Below the pieces are notes generated by a model. That model saw nothing but the letters and a program-made list of their open reading frames with translations. It was not told the origin of the DNA and made no database searches. Shown in pieces: positions 45,299-53,066 of a stretch of 64,000 nucleotides of DNA. The stretch comes from Terriglobia bacterium (GTDB taxonomy: Bacteria; Acidobacteriota; Terriglobia; Bryobacterales; Bryobacteraceae): positions 1 to 64,000 of the forward strand of contig JAIQFS010000002.1 in the NCBI GenBank assembly GCA_020073145.1. The letters run 5' to 3'. The position numbers and the translations under genes are program-made. How positions within the stretch are numbered: the stretch's first letter is position 1; every line of letters begins with the position of its first letter.

Positions 45299-45766
45299 TC
45301 ACGCCCTTCTCCGCATCTCCGCCCGCGCTTCGGCTTCGGCAGTCCGCGCCCGCTCGGTTTCGCGTTTGTCGTGCAGTTTCTTGCCCTTGGCCACCGCGAT
45401 CTCGCACTTAATCCGCCCATTCTTCAGATAAATCTTCGTCGGAATGAGCGACAGCCCCTTCTCCCGCGTCTGCCCCAGCAGCTTGTCGATCTCCTTCCGG
45501 TGCAGCAGCAGCTTTCGGTTCCGGATGGGCGGGTGGTTCTCCCGGTTCCCGTGGGAGTATTGGCTGAAATGGGCGTTGAGTAGCCAGGCCTCATTCCCCA
45601 GCACGGCCGCATAGGCCTCTTTCAACTGAATTTTGCCGTCTTTGGCCGCCTTCACTTCCGTGCCGGTCAGCACCATCCCGGCCTCGAAGCGGTCCATCAG
45701 AAAATAGTCGTGCCCCGCCTTCCGGTTGTCGCTCAGGATCTTGAGGGGGACGTCTTTGCCGGGCAA
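45299..45766 (-). CDS. smpB: SsrA-binding protein SmpB
   Basis: A 155-residue RNA-binding protein that carries tmRNA to stalled ribosomes for trans-translation. [42 protein letters not shown] and [13 protein letters not shown] are the conserved oligonucleotide-fold segments, and the tail [11 protein letters not shown] is the C-terminal helix that enters the decoding path. The length is normal. The tmRNA gene itself was not seen nearby. It is convergent with the sigma-54 activator gene. Confidence 0.95.
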   Translation of the reverse strand: MPGKDVPLKILSDNRKAGHDYFLMDRFEAGMVLTGTEVKAAKDGKIQLKEAYAAVLGNEAWLLNAHFSQYSHGNRENHPPIRNRKLLLHRKEIDKLLGQTREKGLSLIPTKIYLKNGRIKCEIAVAKGKKLHDKRETERARTAEAEARAEMRRRA

Positions 45767-45883
45767 TTTTTGGCCTCAACGCGCCGAAGCGCAGCCTCGT
45801 CAATGATTGTAGATGGCCATCGCTCGCGCAAACGCAATTCATCTTAGCACAGCGTCTCCCGAAGGCCGGGAAAACACGGGAAC

Positions 45884-48409
45884 ATGTCTTTTTTCAATCG
45901 TTTAACCGCAGTCTTCCTGACTGCGCTGCTGATCGCGCCCACGGTCCCGCTGGAGGCCAAAACCAAGAAGGGCGACCGCTACCTTGCCACCGGCCGCAGC
46001 GCCGAGGCCAAACAAGACTGGGACGCCGCCCTGGACGCTTACGAAAAAGCGCTCTCGGAAGATCCTTCCGAAATCGTGTATCAAATCGCGGCGCAGAAGG
46101 CGCGCTTCCAGGCGGCCCAGGCGCACTTGGATCACGGCCTGAAGGTCCGCGACCAGGGCCAACTGGGCGAGGCTCTGCTGGATTTCCAGAAGGCCTATGC
46201 CTTTAACCCCAGCTCCTCTGCCGCCGAACAGGAAATCCGCCGCACGCAGGTGATGATCGAGCGGGAGCGGAAGCGGGTCGAGCAGACCGGCAAGGAGGCT
46301 CCGCCCGAACAACGCTCGCTCACGCCCGTCGAGGTCGCCAAGAAAGCCACCCAGGACAAGATCGACAGCATGCTCCCGCTCCCCGAGCTCAGGCCCCTCA
46401 ACGCCGATCCCATTACCCTTAAGATGACCAATCAACCGGCTCGGGTGTTGTTTGAGACTGTGGCCAAGGTGGCCGGGATCAATGTCCTCTGGGACCCGGA
46501 CATGAGTCCTCCGCCGACCGGCAGAAACCTGACTTTTGAGGTGAACAATTCCACCCTGGACCAGGCCTTGGATGATCTGGCCACCCTGACCAAGTTCTAC
46601 TGGAAGGCGCTCTCGCCCAACACCATTTTCATCACCAACGACACCGTGCAGAAGCGCCGCGATTATGAAGACGAGGTGCTGAAGGTCTTCTATCTATCCA
46701 ACATCAACACGCCGCAGGAGCTGCAGGAAGTCATCAACGCCGTGCGCACGCTGACCGAGATCAACCGCATCATGCCCTATGCGTCGCAGAACGCCATCAT
46801 CGTGCGCGGGGAGGCGGACCGCGTGGCGCTGGCGGAAAAGATCATCACCGATCTGGATAAACCGAAGGCCGAAGTCGTGGTCGATATTCTGGTTTTGCAG
46901 GCCAGCACCGTCTTCAGCCGCCAGATCACCGCGGCGCTGGCTTCTACCGGCCTCAACGTGCCGGTCAATTTCTCGCCGCGGCCGGGGCTGCAGGTGGTGA
47001 CCAATCCCACCACCACCCCCACCACCCCAACTACCGATCAGAACGGCAATCCCATCACGACGCCGGCCACCACCACCACCGGCCCCGCAGCCATTCCTCT
47101 GGCCAACCTCGGCCACCTGGCCAGTTCCGATTTCTCCATCACGCTGCCGGGCGCGCTCCTCCAGGCAGCCATGAGCGATGCCAACACCAAGGTCCTCCAG
47201 TCACCGCAGATCCGCTCCGTCGACAACGTGAAGGCGACTCTCAACATCGGCGACCGACAACCGACGGCCACGGGCAGCTTCCAGCCGGGTATCGGCGGTG
47301 TGGGAATCAATCCCCTGGTCAACACGCAATTCACCTATATCGACGTGGGCGTCAACGTGGCGATCACCCCGAGGGTGCATGACAACGGCGACGTCTCCAT
47401 GCACGTGGAGCTGGATATTTCCAACGTCAGCGGGGAGGTGAACCTGGGCGGTCTCAGCCAGCCCATCATCAGTCAAAAGAAGATCGTCCACGACATTCGC
47501 ATGAAGGAAGGGGAGGTCAATCTCCTGGGCGGCCTGATCCAGCAGCAGGAGAATAAGACCGTCACCGGCATCCCTGGGCTCTCCAGCATTCCGCTGCTGC
47601 GGCGGCTGTTCACCGGCGAGAGCGTCGACCACAATCGCAGCGAGCTCATGATTGCGCTGATTCCGCACATCGTGCGCCGCCCTGAGATCACGCCGGAAAA
47701 CCTGCGCGGCATCTCGGTCGGCAACGCCACCACCATCAAGCTCAACTACGCGCCGCGGCTGGAGGAAACCGGCGCGCCCAAACCCGCTGCGGCAGCGCCG
47801 CCTACAACAGCGCCGCCGGTAGCGGTGGCTCCCGCGCCGGTGGCTCCTGCGCCCGTCGTCCCTGTACCCTTGGCTCAAGGCGCAGCGCCAATTCCGGGCG
47901 CGCCGCCGGCCACCGCACCACCGTTGCAGCCGCCCGCCACCGCGCCGCCGTTAGGGGCGCTCATTCCCAACGCGCCCGCGCCGCCGCCCGCGGCGGCCGG
48001 AACCGTCCGCTTTCTCCCTGCCCAGGTGAACGCCACCCTCTCCGGGACATTCAGCGTGGCGGTTGCCCTCGAAGGCGGCGCCGACGTGACTTCCGCGCCC
48101 ATGCAGATCCAGTTCGATCCCAAGATTCTCCGCCTCAATGACGTCTCCGGCGGCGATTTCCTGGCTCAGGCCGGCGTGCAGCCGGTCTTCGCCAAGAACA
48201 TCCAGAACGATTCCGGTACCGCCGCCATTCAGCTCAGCCGTCCCGCCGGCTCGCCCGGCGCTTCCGGCGCCGGAGTGCTTCTGACCCTGAGCTTTCAGGC
48301 CGTCGGACGCGGCACCACCGTGGTCTCGCTGTCCAACCTCAACGTGAGAAACTCCCAAGGCCAGCCCGCGGCCGGCGGCACACCGGCCTTGCCGGTCCAG
48401 GTACAGTAA
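45884..48409 (+). CDS. Secretin with N-terminal TPRs and a cohesin-like C-terminal domain
   Basis: An 841-residue outer-membrane secretin. Signal peptide about 1-24; TPR-like repeats about 26-110; STN/secretin N domains about 170-330 (PARVLFETVAKVAGINVLW); the secretin ring about 330-610, with DVGVNVAITPRVHDNGDV and GEVNLLGGLIQQQE. A Thr/Pro linker (about 375-400) and a long Pro/Ala/Val-rich linker (640-705) precede a cohesin-like domain (about 710-841, RFLPAQVNATLSGTFSVAVAL and MQIQFDPKILRLNDVSG). It builds the outer-membrane pore of a type II secretion or type IV pilus-like system; the two pseudopilin genes that follow support this. The cohesin-like domain is extra and may bind surface or secreted partners. 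Confidence 0.88.
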   Translation: MSFFNRLTAVFLTALLIAPTVPLEAKTKKGDRYLATGRSAEAKQDWDAALDAYEKALSEDPSEIVYQIAAQKARFQAAQAHLDHGLKVRDQGQLGEALLDFQKAYAFNPSSSAAEQEIRRTQVMIERERKRVEQTGKEAPPEQRSLTPVEVAKKATQDKIDSMLPLPELRPLNADPITLKMTNQPARVLFETVAKVAGINVLWDPDMSPPPTGRNLTFEVNNSTLDQALDDLATLTKFYWKALSPNTIFITNDTVQKRRDYEDEVLKVFYLSNINTPQELQEVINAVRTLTEINRIMPYASQNAIIVRGEADRVALAEKIITDLDKPKAEVVVDILVLQASTVFSRQITAALASTGLNVPVNFSPRPGLQVVTNPTTTPTTPTTDQNGNPITTPATTTTGPAAIPLANLGHLASSDFSITLPGALLQAAMSDANTKVLQSPQIRSVDNVKATLNIGDRQPTATGSFQPGIGGVGINPLVNTQFTYIDVGVNVAITPRVHDNGDVSMHVELDISNVSGEVNLGGLSQPIISQKKIVHDIRMKEGEVNLLGGLIQQQENKTVTGIPGLSSIPLLRRLFTGESVDHNRSELMIALIPHIVRRPEITPENLRGISVGNATTIKLNYAPRLEETGAPKPAAAAPPTTAPPVAVAPAPVAPAPVVPVPLAQGAAPIPGAPPATAPPLQPPATAPPLGALIPNAPAPPPAAAGTVRFLPAQVNATLSGTFSVAVALEGGADVTSAPMQIQFDPKILRLNDVSGGDFLAQAGVQPVFAKNIQNDSGTAAIQLSRPAGSPGASGAGVLLTLSFQAVGRGTTVVSLSNLNVRNSQGQPAAGGTPALPVQVQ

Positions 48410-48416
48410 GAGCGGG

Positions 48417-48881
48417 ATGAAACGCAGAAACCAGCGCGGGCTGACTTTGGTGGAGCTGATCGTCGCCTTCACCATCATGCTCATCCTGACCGCCATGGCG
48501 GTGCCGCTGGCCCGGGCCAAGGTTCGCGCCGAACGGGAGCGGGAATTGCGCCGCGCCCTCGATGACATGCGCTACGCCATCGACCGATACAAAGACTACG
48601 CCGACGCGGGCGCTTTCGGACCGCTCAAACAAGGCACCAACGGTTATCCCGAAACCCTCGATCAACTGGTGGAGGGGGTGAAGCTCTCCGGCCCTAAAGA
48701 CCAGAAACGGGTGTTTCTGCGCCGCATTCCGCGCGACCCGTTCACCGGCAAGGCGGAATGGGGTGAGCGCAGCGATCAGGATGACCCCGAGTCCACCAGT
48801 TGGGGCGGACAAAACGTCTTCGACGTCTACAGCAAAACTAGCGAAAAGGCTCCCGATGGCACGTGCTACTGCACCTGGTGA
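48417..48881 (+). CDS. GspG-like type II secretion pseudopilin
   Basis: A 154-residue protein with a prepilin signal MKRRNQRG followed by LTLVELIVAFTIM. Cleavage by prepilin peptidase after G8 leaves the conserved glutamate at position 5 (E13). After the hydrophobic helix (about 9-29) comes an amphipathic region with LRRALDDMRYAIDRYKDYA, and later the GspG-type IPRDPFTGKAEW and GQNVFDVYSKT segments. Starts seven bases after the secretin stop and overlaps the next pseudopilin by 26 bases. Confidence 0.87.
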   Translation: MKRRNQRGLTLVELIVAFTIMLILTAMAVPLARAKVRAERERELRRALDDMRYAIDRYKDYADAGAFGPLKQGTNGYPETLDQLVEGVKLSGPKDQKRVFLRRIPRDPFTGKAEWGERSDQDDPESTSWGGQNVFDVYSKTSEKAPDGTCYCTW

Positions 48882-49281
48882 GCGCGCGCCCGCGCGCGGT
48901 CGCTTCGGCTTCACCTTCGTCGAATTGATGGTGGTAGTCTCCATCATCGTCATCCTCATTTCCATCGCCATTCCGGTCTACCAGAGGTCCATCCTTCGCG
49001 CCAAGGAAAGCGTGCTCCGGAACAACCTCTTCACCATCCGGACCGTCATCGACAACTACACCTACGACAAGCAAAAGGCACCGCAGACCCTGCAGGACCT
49101 GGTCACCGAAGGCTATCTCCGTGAAGTCCCGGTCGACCCCATCACGGGGTCCAGCCAAACCTGGCAGACCGTCATGGAGGACGCCACCCAGGCCGTGGAT
49201 CAGGATCAGCCAGGCATCTGGGAAGTCCACAGCGGCTCCAACAAGACCGGGCTGGATAACACCGCCTACGCCGACTGGTGA
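48856..49281 (+). CDS. Second GspG-like pseudopilin
   Basis: A 141-residue protein. The prepilin signal is longer and basic (to RFG at 16-18), then FTFVELMVVVSIIVILISIAIPV gives the helix with E23 at position 5 of the mature protein. The GspG features VPVDPITGSSQTW and GIWEVHSGS are present. It overlaps the first pseudopilin by 26 bases in another frame, so the ATG at 48856 is inside that gene. Two pseudopilins after the secretin suggest a partial type II system; the ATPase and inner-membrane platform genes lie elsewhere. Confidence 0.85.
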   Translation: MARATAPGERAPARGRFGFTFVELMVVVSIIVILISIAIPVYQRSILRAKESVLRNNLFTIRTVIDNYTYDKQKAPQTLQDLVTEGYLREVPVDPITGSSQTWQTVMEDATQAVDQDQPGIWEVHSGSNKTGLDNTAYADW

Positions 49282-49321
49282 GGCTCGGCTCGCGGGCACA
49301 CCCTGTTACCCTAGTCCTTTC

Positions 49322-50293
49322 ATGCGCAGAATCTTTCCGGTGCTGGCTGCGGTGCTGGCCGCCGGCTGCGGGTACCAGGGCGAACCGCTGCCCCCCCTGG
49401 CGAACGTTCCCTCGGCCGTGGCCGATCTCACGGCCATCCAGCGCGGCGCCCGGATTGTCGCGGGCTTCACCGTGCCCACCGTCACCACCGAGTTGGCGCC
49501 CATCAAGCCGCCGCTGACGCTCGATCTCCGCATCGGCCCGGCTTCAAGTCCATTCCAGGCCGACGCTTGGGCGGCGGCTGCCAAGACCGTTCCCCCAGTT
49601 CCCGTGAGCAAAGGAATCGCGCGCTACGAAATTGCAGCGGAAAGCTGGACGGGTCAGACGGTCGTGCTGGGAGTCCGCGCGATCGGAACCAACGGAAAAT
49701 CCTCCCCCTGGTCCAACTTCGTGACCGTCCCGGTGGTGGCTGCCCCCGAATCCCCAGCCGATCTGCGGGCCGAAGCGACTCCCGACGGCGTGCGGCTCAC
49801 CTGGCAAGGACGCGGCACGGACTTCCGGATCTTCCGGCGCACCGGCTCGGAAGACTTCACCACTCTGGCCGACGCCGCGCAGCCGCCGTGGACCGATCCT
49901 TCCACCGCCTACGGCACGCGCTACGCATACCGTGTGGTGACCATCGTCAAGCTTGCCGGCAACCGCGAAGCGGAAAGCGAGCCTTCGCTGGAAGTCTCCA
50001 TCACCCCCGTAGACGTCTTCCCGCCCGCCGTGCCCACCGGCCTGCGCGCCACCGCCACGCCCAATTCGGTCGAACTCTCCTGGGAGGGCAATCGCGAGCC
50101 GGACCTTGCCGGTTACCGCATCTACCGGCAGGCGCCCGGCGGCGCGTTCCAGAAGATCGCCGATGCCGCGATTCCCACCTACTCGGATCATGCCGTCGAA
50201 TCCGGCAAAACCTACCGCTATGCGGTCAGTGCGGTCGATCAGACCGGAAATGAAAGCTCCCGTTCCACACTGGCTGAGGCCGCCCTGGAATAG
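49322..50293 (+). CDS. Lipoprotein with fibronectin type III domains
   Basis: A 323-residue lipoprotein: signal with lipobox LAAGC and lipidated C16. An N-terminal region (about 25-130) is beta-rich and unassigned. Two fibronectin type III domains follow, about 135-230 (SPADLRAEATPDGVRLTWQG) and 235-320 (PTGLRATATPNSVELSWEG, AGYRIYRQAPGG). It lies 40 bases after the pseudopilin stop and probably acts with the secretin at the outer membrane. A possible TACCCT -10 box lies nine bases before the ATG. Confidence 0.82.
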   Translation: MRRIFPVLAAVLAAGCGYQGEPLPPLANVPSAVADLTAIQRGARIVAGFTVPTVTTELAPIKPPLTLDLRIGPASSPFQADAWAAAAKTVPPVPVSKGIARYEIAAESWTGQTVVLGVRAIGTNGKSSPWSNFVTVPVVAAPESPADLRAEATPDGVRLTWQGRGTDFRIFRRTGSEDFTTLADAAQPPWTDPSTAYGTRYAYRVVTIVKLAGNREAESEPSLEVSITPVDVFPPAVPTGLRATATPNSVELSWEGNREPDLAGYRIYRQAPGGAFQKIADAAIPTYSDHAVESGKTYRYAVSAVDQTGNESSRSTLAEAALE

Positions 50294-50360
50294 GTTCTTG
50301 GACGAGCCCGATACACCGCTAGCTCGTGGTGCTTCAAGTCTGTAACAATACAAGCCTTGC

Positions 50361-50390
50361 TTGCATAGCGTACAGAAACCGGGGTATACT
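50361..50390 (+). promoter_or_regulatory. Promoter of the aroF leader
   Basis: TTGCAT (50361-50366) and TATACT (50385-50390) are 18 bases apart, close to consensus. The start site would be near 50397, leaving only a few bases before the leader peptide ATG. Confidence 0.65.
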
Positions 50391-50400
50391 GGTCGTTTCC

Positions 50401-50463
50401 ATGTCGGAAGCCTACGCCAACTCGTTTAGGTTCCGGTTCTGGCCTTTTCGCCAGGTCCGGTAG
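50401..50463 (+). CDS. Aromatic-rich leader peptide of the aroF attenuator
   Basis: A 20-residue frame with stop at 50461. Six of its residues are aromatic: Y5, F9, F11, F13, W14 and F16, concentrated in codons 9-16. This is typical of transcription attenuation leaders for aromatic amino acids, where ribosome stalling at Phe, Tyr or Trp codons decides the downstream hairpin. CCGG-CTGGC and GCCAG-CCGG (50433-50460) can form a hairpin over codons 11-20, and the terminator follows at 50498. No Shine-Dalgarno sequence; the mRNA is almost leaderless. I have not proved translation. Confidence 0.75.
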   Translation: MSEAYANSFRFRFWPFRQVR

Positions 50464-50497
50464 AGCGGCGTTGGTCGAGACGGCTGAATTCGTTCCC

Positions 50498-50528
50498 AAC
50501 CCACCCGCTCGGCGGAGTGGGTTTTTTA
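50498..50528 (+). terminator. Attenuator terminator upstream of aroF
   Basis: AACCCAC (50498-50504) pairs with GTGGGTT (50517-50523), with CCG and CGG extending the stem around a five-base loop, and six T residues follow. It lies 38 bases before the aroF start, inside the leader transcript. GTTGG at 50470-50474 can pair with CCAAC at 50496-50500, which would disturb the terminator stem and could act as antiterminator. Confidence 0.78.
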
Positions 50529-50566
50529 TTTGGTTCGTTGTCTGATCGCACTATTGGAGGGTACAC

Positions 50567-51607
50567 ATGATTATCTCGATGCGGCCTCATGCCACCCGGG
50601 AGGAGATTGAGCACGTCTGCGAACGCATCCGCGAGTTCGGGTATCGGGTCCACTCGATTGAAGGCGAAGAACGCGTGGTCATCGGAGTGGTGGGCATGGG
50701 CGACGTGACCGCCTGCCTGGAGTCGCTCGAGGCCACACCCGGAGTGGAGCGCGCCATGCGCATTTCGGCGCCATACAAATTCGTCAGCCGCGAATTCAAA
50801 AAGGAAGACTCGGTCATCAAGGTGAACGGCCTGGATATCGGCGGCGATGAGTTCATCGTCATGGCCGGGCCGTGCTCGGTCGAGAACGAAAAGCAGATCA
50901 TGGAGACGGCCGAAGGCGTGGCCAAAGCCGGAGCCCAGATGCTTCGCGGCGGCGCCTTCAAGCCGCGCACCTCGCCTTACGATTTCCAGGGTCTCGAGCT
51001 CGAGGGCCTCAAGCTGCTGCGCAAAGCCAAGCAGGCCACCGGCCTGGGCATCATCACCGAAGTGATGAGCGACCGCGATGTCGAGCTCGTGGCCGAATAC
51101 GCCGACTGCATGCAGTTGGGCGCGCGGAATATGCAGAATTTCGCCTTGCTGAAAACCCTGGGCTCCTGCGGCCGCCCCATCCTGCTCAAGCGTGGTCTCA
51201 GTTCCACCATCAAGGAACTGCTCATGTCGGCCGAGTACATCGTGGCGCACGGCAATCCCAACGTGATCCTGTGTGAGCGCGGGATCCGCACCTTCGAGAC
51301 GGCCACACGAAACACTTGCGATATCTCCGCCGTTCCCGTGCTCAATGAGCTCACGCATCTGCCGGTGGTCCTCGATCCCAGCCACGCCGCGGGCAAGCGC
51401 AGCCTGGTGCCCGCTCTCTCGCGCGCCGGCGTGGCCATCGGCGCCGATGGCCTGATCGTGGAAGTGCATCCCTACCCCGAGAAGGCCGTCAGTGACGGCG
51501 CGCAGTCGCTGACCCTGGATGGATTCCGCCAGATGATGCGCGACCTGCAGCCCTACATCCGCCTCTGGAAGGAAATGCGCAGTCTGGAAACCGCCGCCGT
51601 GGCTTAG
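50567..51607 (+). CDS. aroF: 3-deoxy-7-phosphoheptulonate synthase (type I beta)
   Basis: A 346-residue enzyme that condenses phosphoenolpyruvate and erythrose 4-phosphate, the first step of aromatic amino acid biosynthesis. Residues 1-67 form a ferredoxin-like regulatory domain as in the Thermotoga enzyme, where Tyr and Phe bind for feedback inhibition. The barrel follows with [51 protein letters not shown] and [14 protein letters not shown] precedes the ATG. Gene expression is probably attenuated by the leader at 50401-50528. Confidence 0.95.
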   Translation: MIISMRPHATREEIEHVCERIREFGYRVHSIEGEERVVIGVVGMGDVTACLESLEATPGVERAMRISAPYKFVSREFKKEDSVIKVNGLDIGGDEFIVMAGPCSVENEKQIMETAEGVAKAGAQMLRGGAFKPRTSPYDFQGLELEGLKLLRKAKQATGLGIITEVMSDRDVELVAEYADCMQLGARNMQNFALLKTLGSCGRPILLKRGLSSTIKELLMSAEYIVAHGNPNVILCERGIRTFETATRNTCDISAVPVLNELTHLPVVLDPSHAAGKRSLVPALSRAGVAIGADGLIVEVHPYPEKAVSDGAQSLTLDGFRQMMRDLQPYIRLWKEMRSLETAAVA

Positions 51608-51676
51608 GGGGCGCATGCCGGAGTTTACCCGCTGCCAGGCTGACGCGGCCCGTCGGCTCGGAAGAGACACACTCTC

Positions 51677-52597
51677 GTGAACCGCTACCTCCGCGCCGGA
51701 CTGCTCGCCTTGCCGGTCGCCGCGGTCTGCGGCGCGGCCGTGTGGGGCGGGCTCTGGTACCGCTCGCGCGCGCTCGAGCCCGCCGCGCTGCTCCGGCGGA
51801 TTCCCACTGCCGACGCCCTGGTGGTGTACCTCGATTTTGCGGCCTTGCGGCGCGACGGCATCCTGAGTCTGCTGGCCGATCCCCAGATCGCCGAAGAGCC
51901 CGAATACCGGGAGTTCGCCCGGCGCATCGCTTTCGATTACCAAATGGATCTGGGCAGCGCCTTACTGGCCGTCGCGCCCACGGGAAAGTTTCTGCTGGCG
52001 CGCGGGAATTTCAACTGGCCGAAATTGCGCGCGTACGCCGAATCCCAGAACGGCCGATGCGACGGCGCGCTCTGCCGCTTGCAGGGCAGCACTCCCGACC
52101 GGCGGATCTCGTTCTTCCCGATCCGCTCGAATCTGATGGCGCTGGCCGTGAGCGCGGATGAATCCGCGGCCCTGCGCATGGCGAGCGCCGGCGGCGCGCC
52201 GGAACCCGAAGTTCCCGACGCGCCGGCCTGGGTCTCCATCCCCAGTTCCGTGCTGCGCTCCGGAGATAGTCTGCCGGCCGAAACCCAGATGTTTGCGCGC
52301 AGCATGGGCCGCGCCGACTCCGTCGTCCTCTCTTTCGTTCCCGAGAACGCCAGGTTCGCCGCCAAACTCATCGTCCGCTGCCGCGACAACCGCGACGCCG
52401 CGGACCTGGCCGCCCAGCTCACGGGCACCACCACCGTGTTGCAGAAGGTGTTTGCCGGCCAGCGGCATCTGCCCAACTCCGCCGATCTCACCGGCGTGCT
52501 GACGGCCGGCTCCTTCCGCAGCGATGGCGCCCGCGTCTACGGCTACTGGCCCATCGAACGCGCCTTCGTCGAGAATCTGCTGGGCGCCCGGAACTGA
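51677..52597 (+). CDS. Membrane-anchored protein of unknown function
   Basis: A 306-residue protein starting with GTG, anchored by one N-terminal helix (about 7-26). The rest is extracytoplasmic, with no known domain; segments such as ADALVVYLDFAALRRDG and GSALLAVAPTGKFLLARGNF suggest a two-repeat alpha/beta structure seen in a group of acidobacterial hypothetical proteins. It is downstream of aroF by 69 bases. Function unknown. Confidence 0.6.
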   Translation: MNRYLRAGLLALPVAAVCGAAVWGGLWYRSRALEPAALLRRIPTADALVVYLDFAALRRDGILSLLADPQIAEEPEYREFARRIAFDYQMDLGSALLAVAPTGKFLLARGNFNWPKLRAYAESQNGRCDGALCRLQGSTPDRRISFFPIRSNLMALAVSADESAALRMASAGGAPEPEVPDAPAWVSIPSSVLRSGDSLPAETQMFARSMGRADSVVLSFVPENARFAAKLIVRCRDNRDAADLAAQLTGTTTVLQKVFAGQRHLPNSADLTGVLTAGSFRSDGARVYGYWPIERAFVENLLGARN

Positions 52598-52734
52598 ATT
52601 CGCCGGCGCGGCTCCAGTGCCGGATTGTCCCAGCGTTCCGAGCGGCAGCGCGGGCACGCCAGCGGCCGCCACCGGAACTTCGGAACCCAGTCCTTCCCGC
52701 ATTGCTGACACTGAAGCCTGCGAGGCTGCGCCAT
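52543..52734 (-). CDS. Possible small zinc-ribbon protein
   Basis: A 63-residue frame with two CxxC pairs: CQQC at 9-12 and CPRC at 27-30, followed by an Arg-rich tail. This spacing fits a zinc ribbon. It overlaps the end of the neighbouring plus-strand gene by 55 bases and has no clear Shine-Dalgarno sequence, so it may not be expressed. The start at 52734 (MAQPRRLQCQQC) is chosen for the ribbon; the longer frame adds nothing recognisable. Confidence 0.4.
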   Translation of the reverse strand: MAQPRRLQCQQCGKDWVPKFRWRPLACPRCRSERWDNPALEPRRRIQFRAPSRFSTKARSMGQ

Positions 52735-52817
52735 TACTGGGTCAGACGCGCGCGTCCCGAAAAGGCTAGCTCTCGAAACGGCGCGAATCGGGAATTTAAC
52801 AAGCCTGAGGTCTGAGT

Positions 52818-53054
52818 TCAGTTGAAGTTCATGCCGCACATCCCCGGGTTACCGCACTGCCCGCTCGGGCAAGACGGCATCTCCGCGGACTTCGAGCTGC
52901 CGTTGCCGGCGTGCGCGGCGAAGGTGGAAAGCTCCTGCTGCAGGTGCTTCTGCCCGCACGACGGGCACTCCACACCCGGAGCCTCCGCCACCCGGCGGAC
53001 CAGCTTCTCAAACTTCGTCCCACAATCTTCGCAACGGTATTCGTAGATCGGCAT
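52818..53054 (-). CDS. FmdB-family zinc ribbon protein
   Basis: A 78-residue protein that starts MPIYEYRCEDCGTKFEKLV, the FmdB/CxxC zinc-ribbon signature, with CPSCGQK as the second half of the ribbon. The C-terminal tail is Ser, Cys and Met rich (CPSGQCGNPGMCG). FmdB was named from formamidase regulation but its members are mostly uncharacterised regulatory proteins. It is 12 bases upstream of the PBP4 gene end in the same direction. Confidence 0.88.
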   Translation of the reverse strand: MPIYEYRCEDCGTKFEKLVRRVAEAPGVECPSCGQKHLQQELSTFAAHAGNGSSKSAEMPSCPSGQCGNPGMCGMNFN

Positions 53055-53066
53055 AAGAACCTGTCT

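Noticed and set aside
50426-51943. A 505-codon minus-strand frame over aroF
   Set aside because: Runs antisense through the well-conserved DAHP synthase and its leader; no domain of its own.
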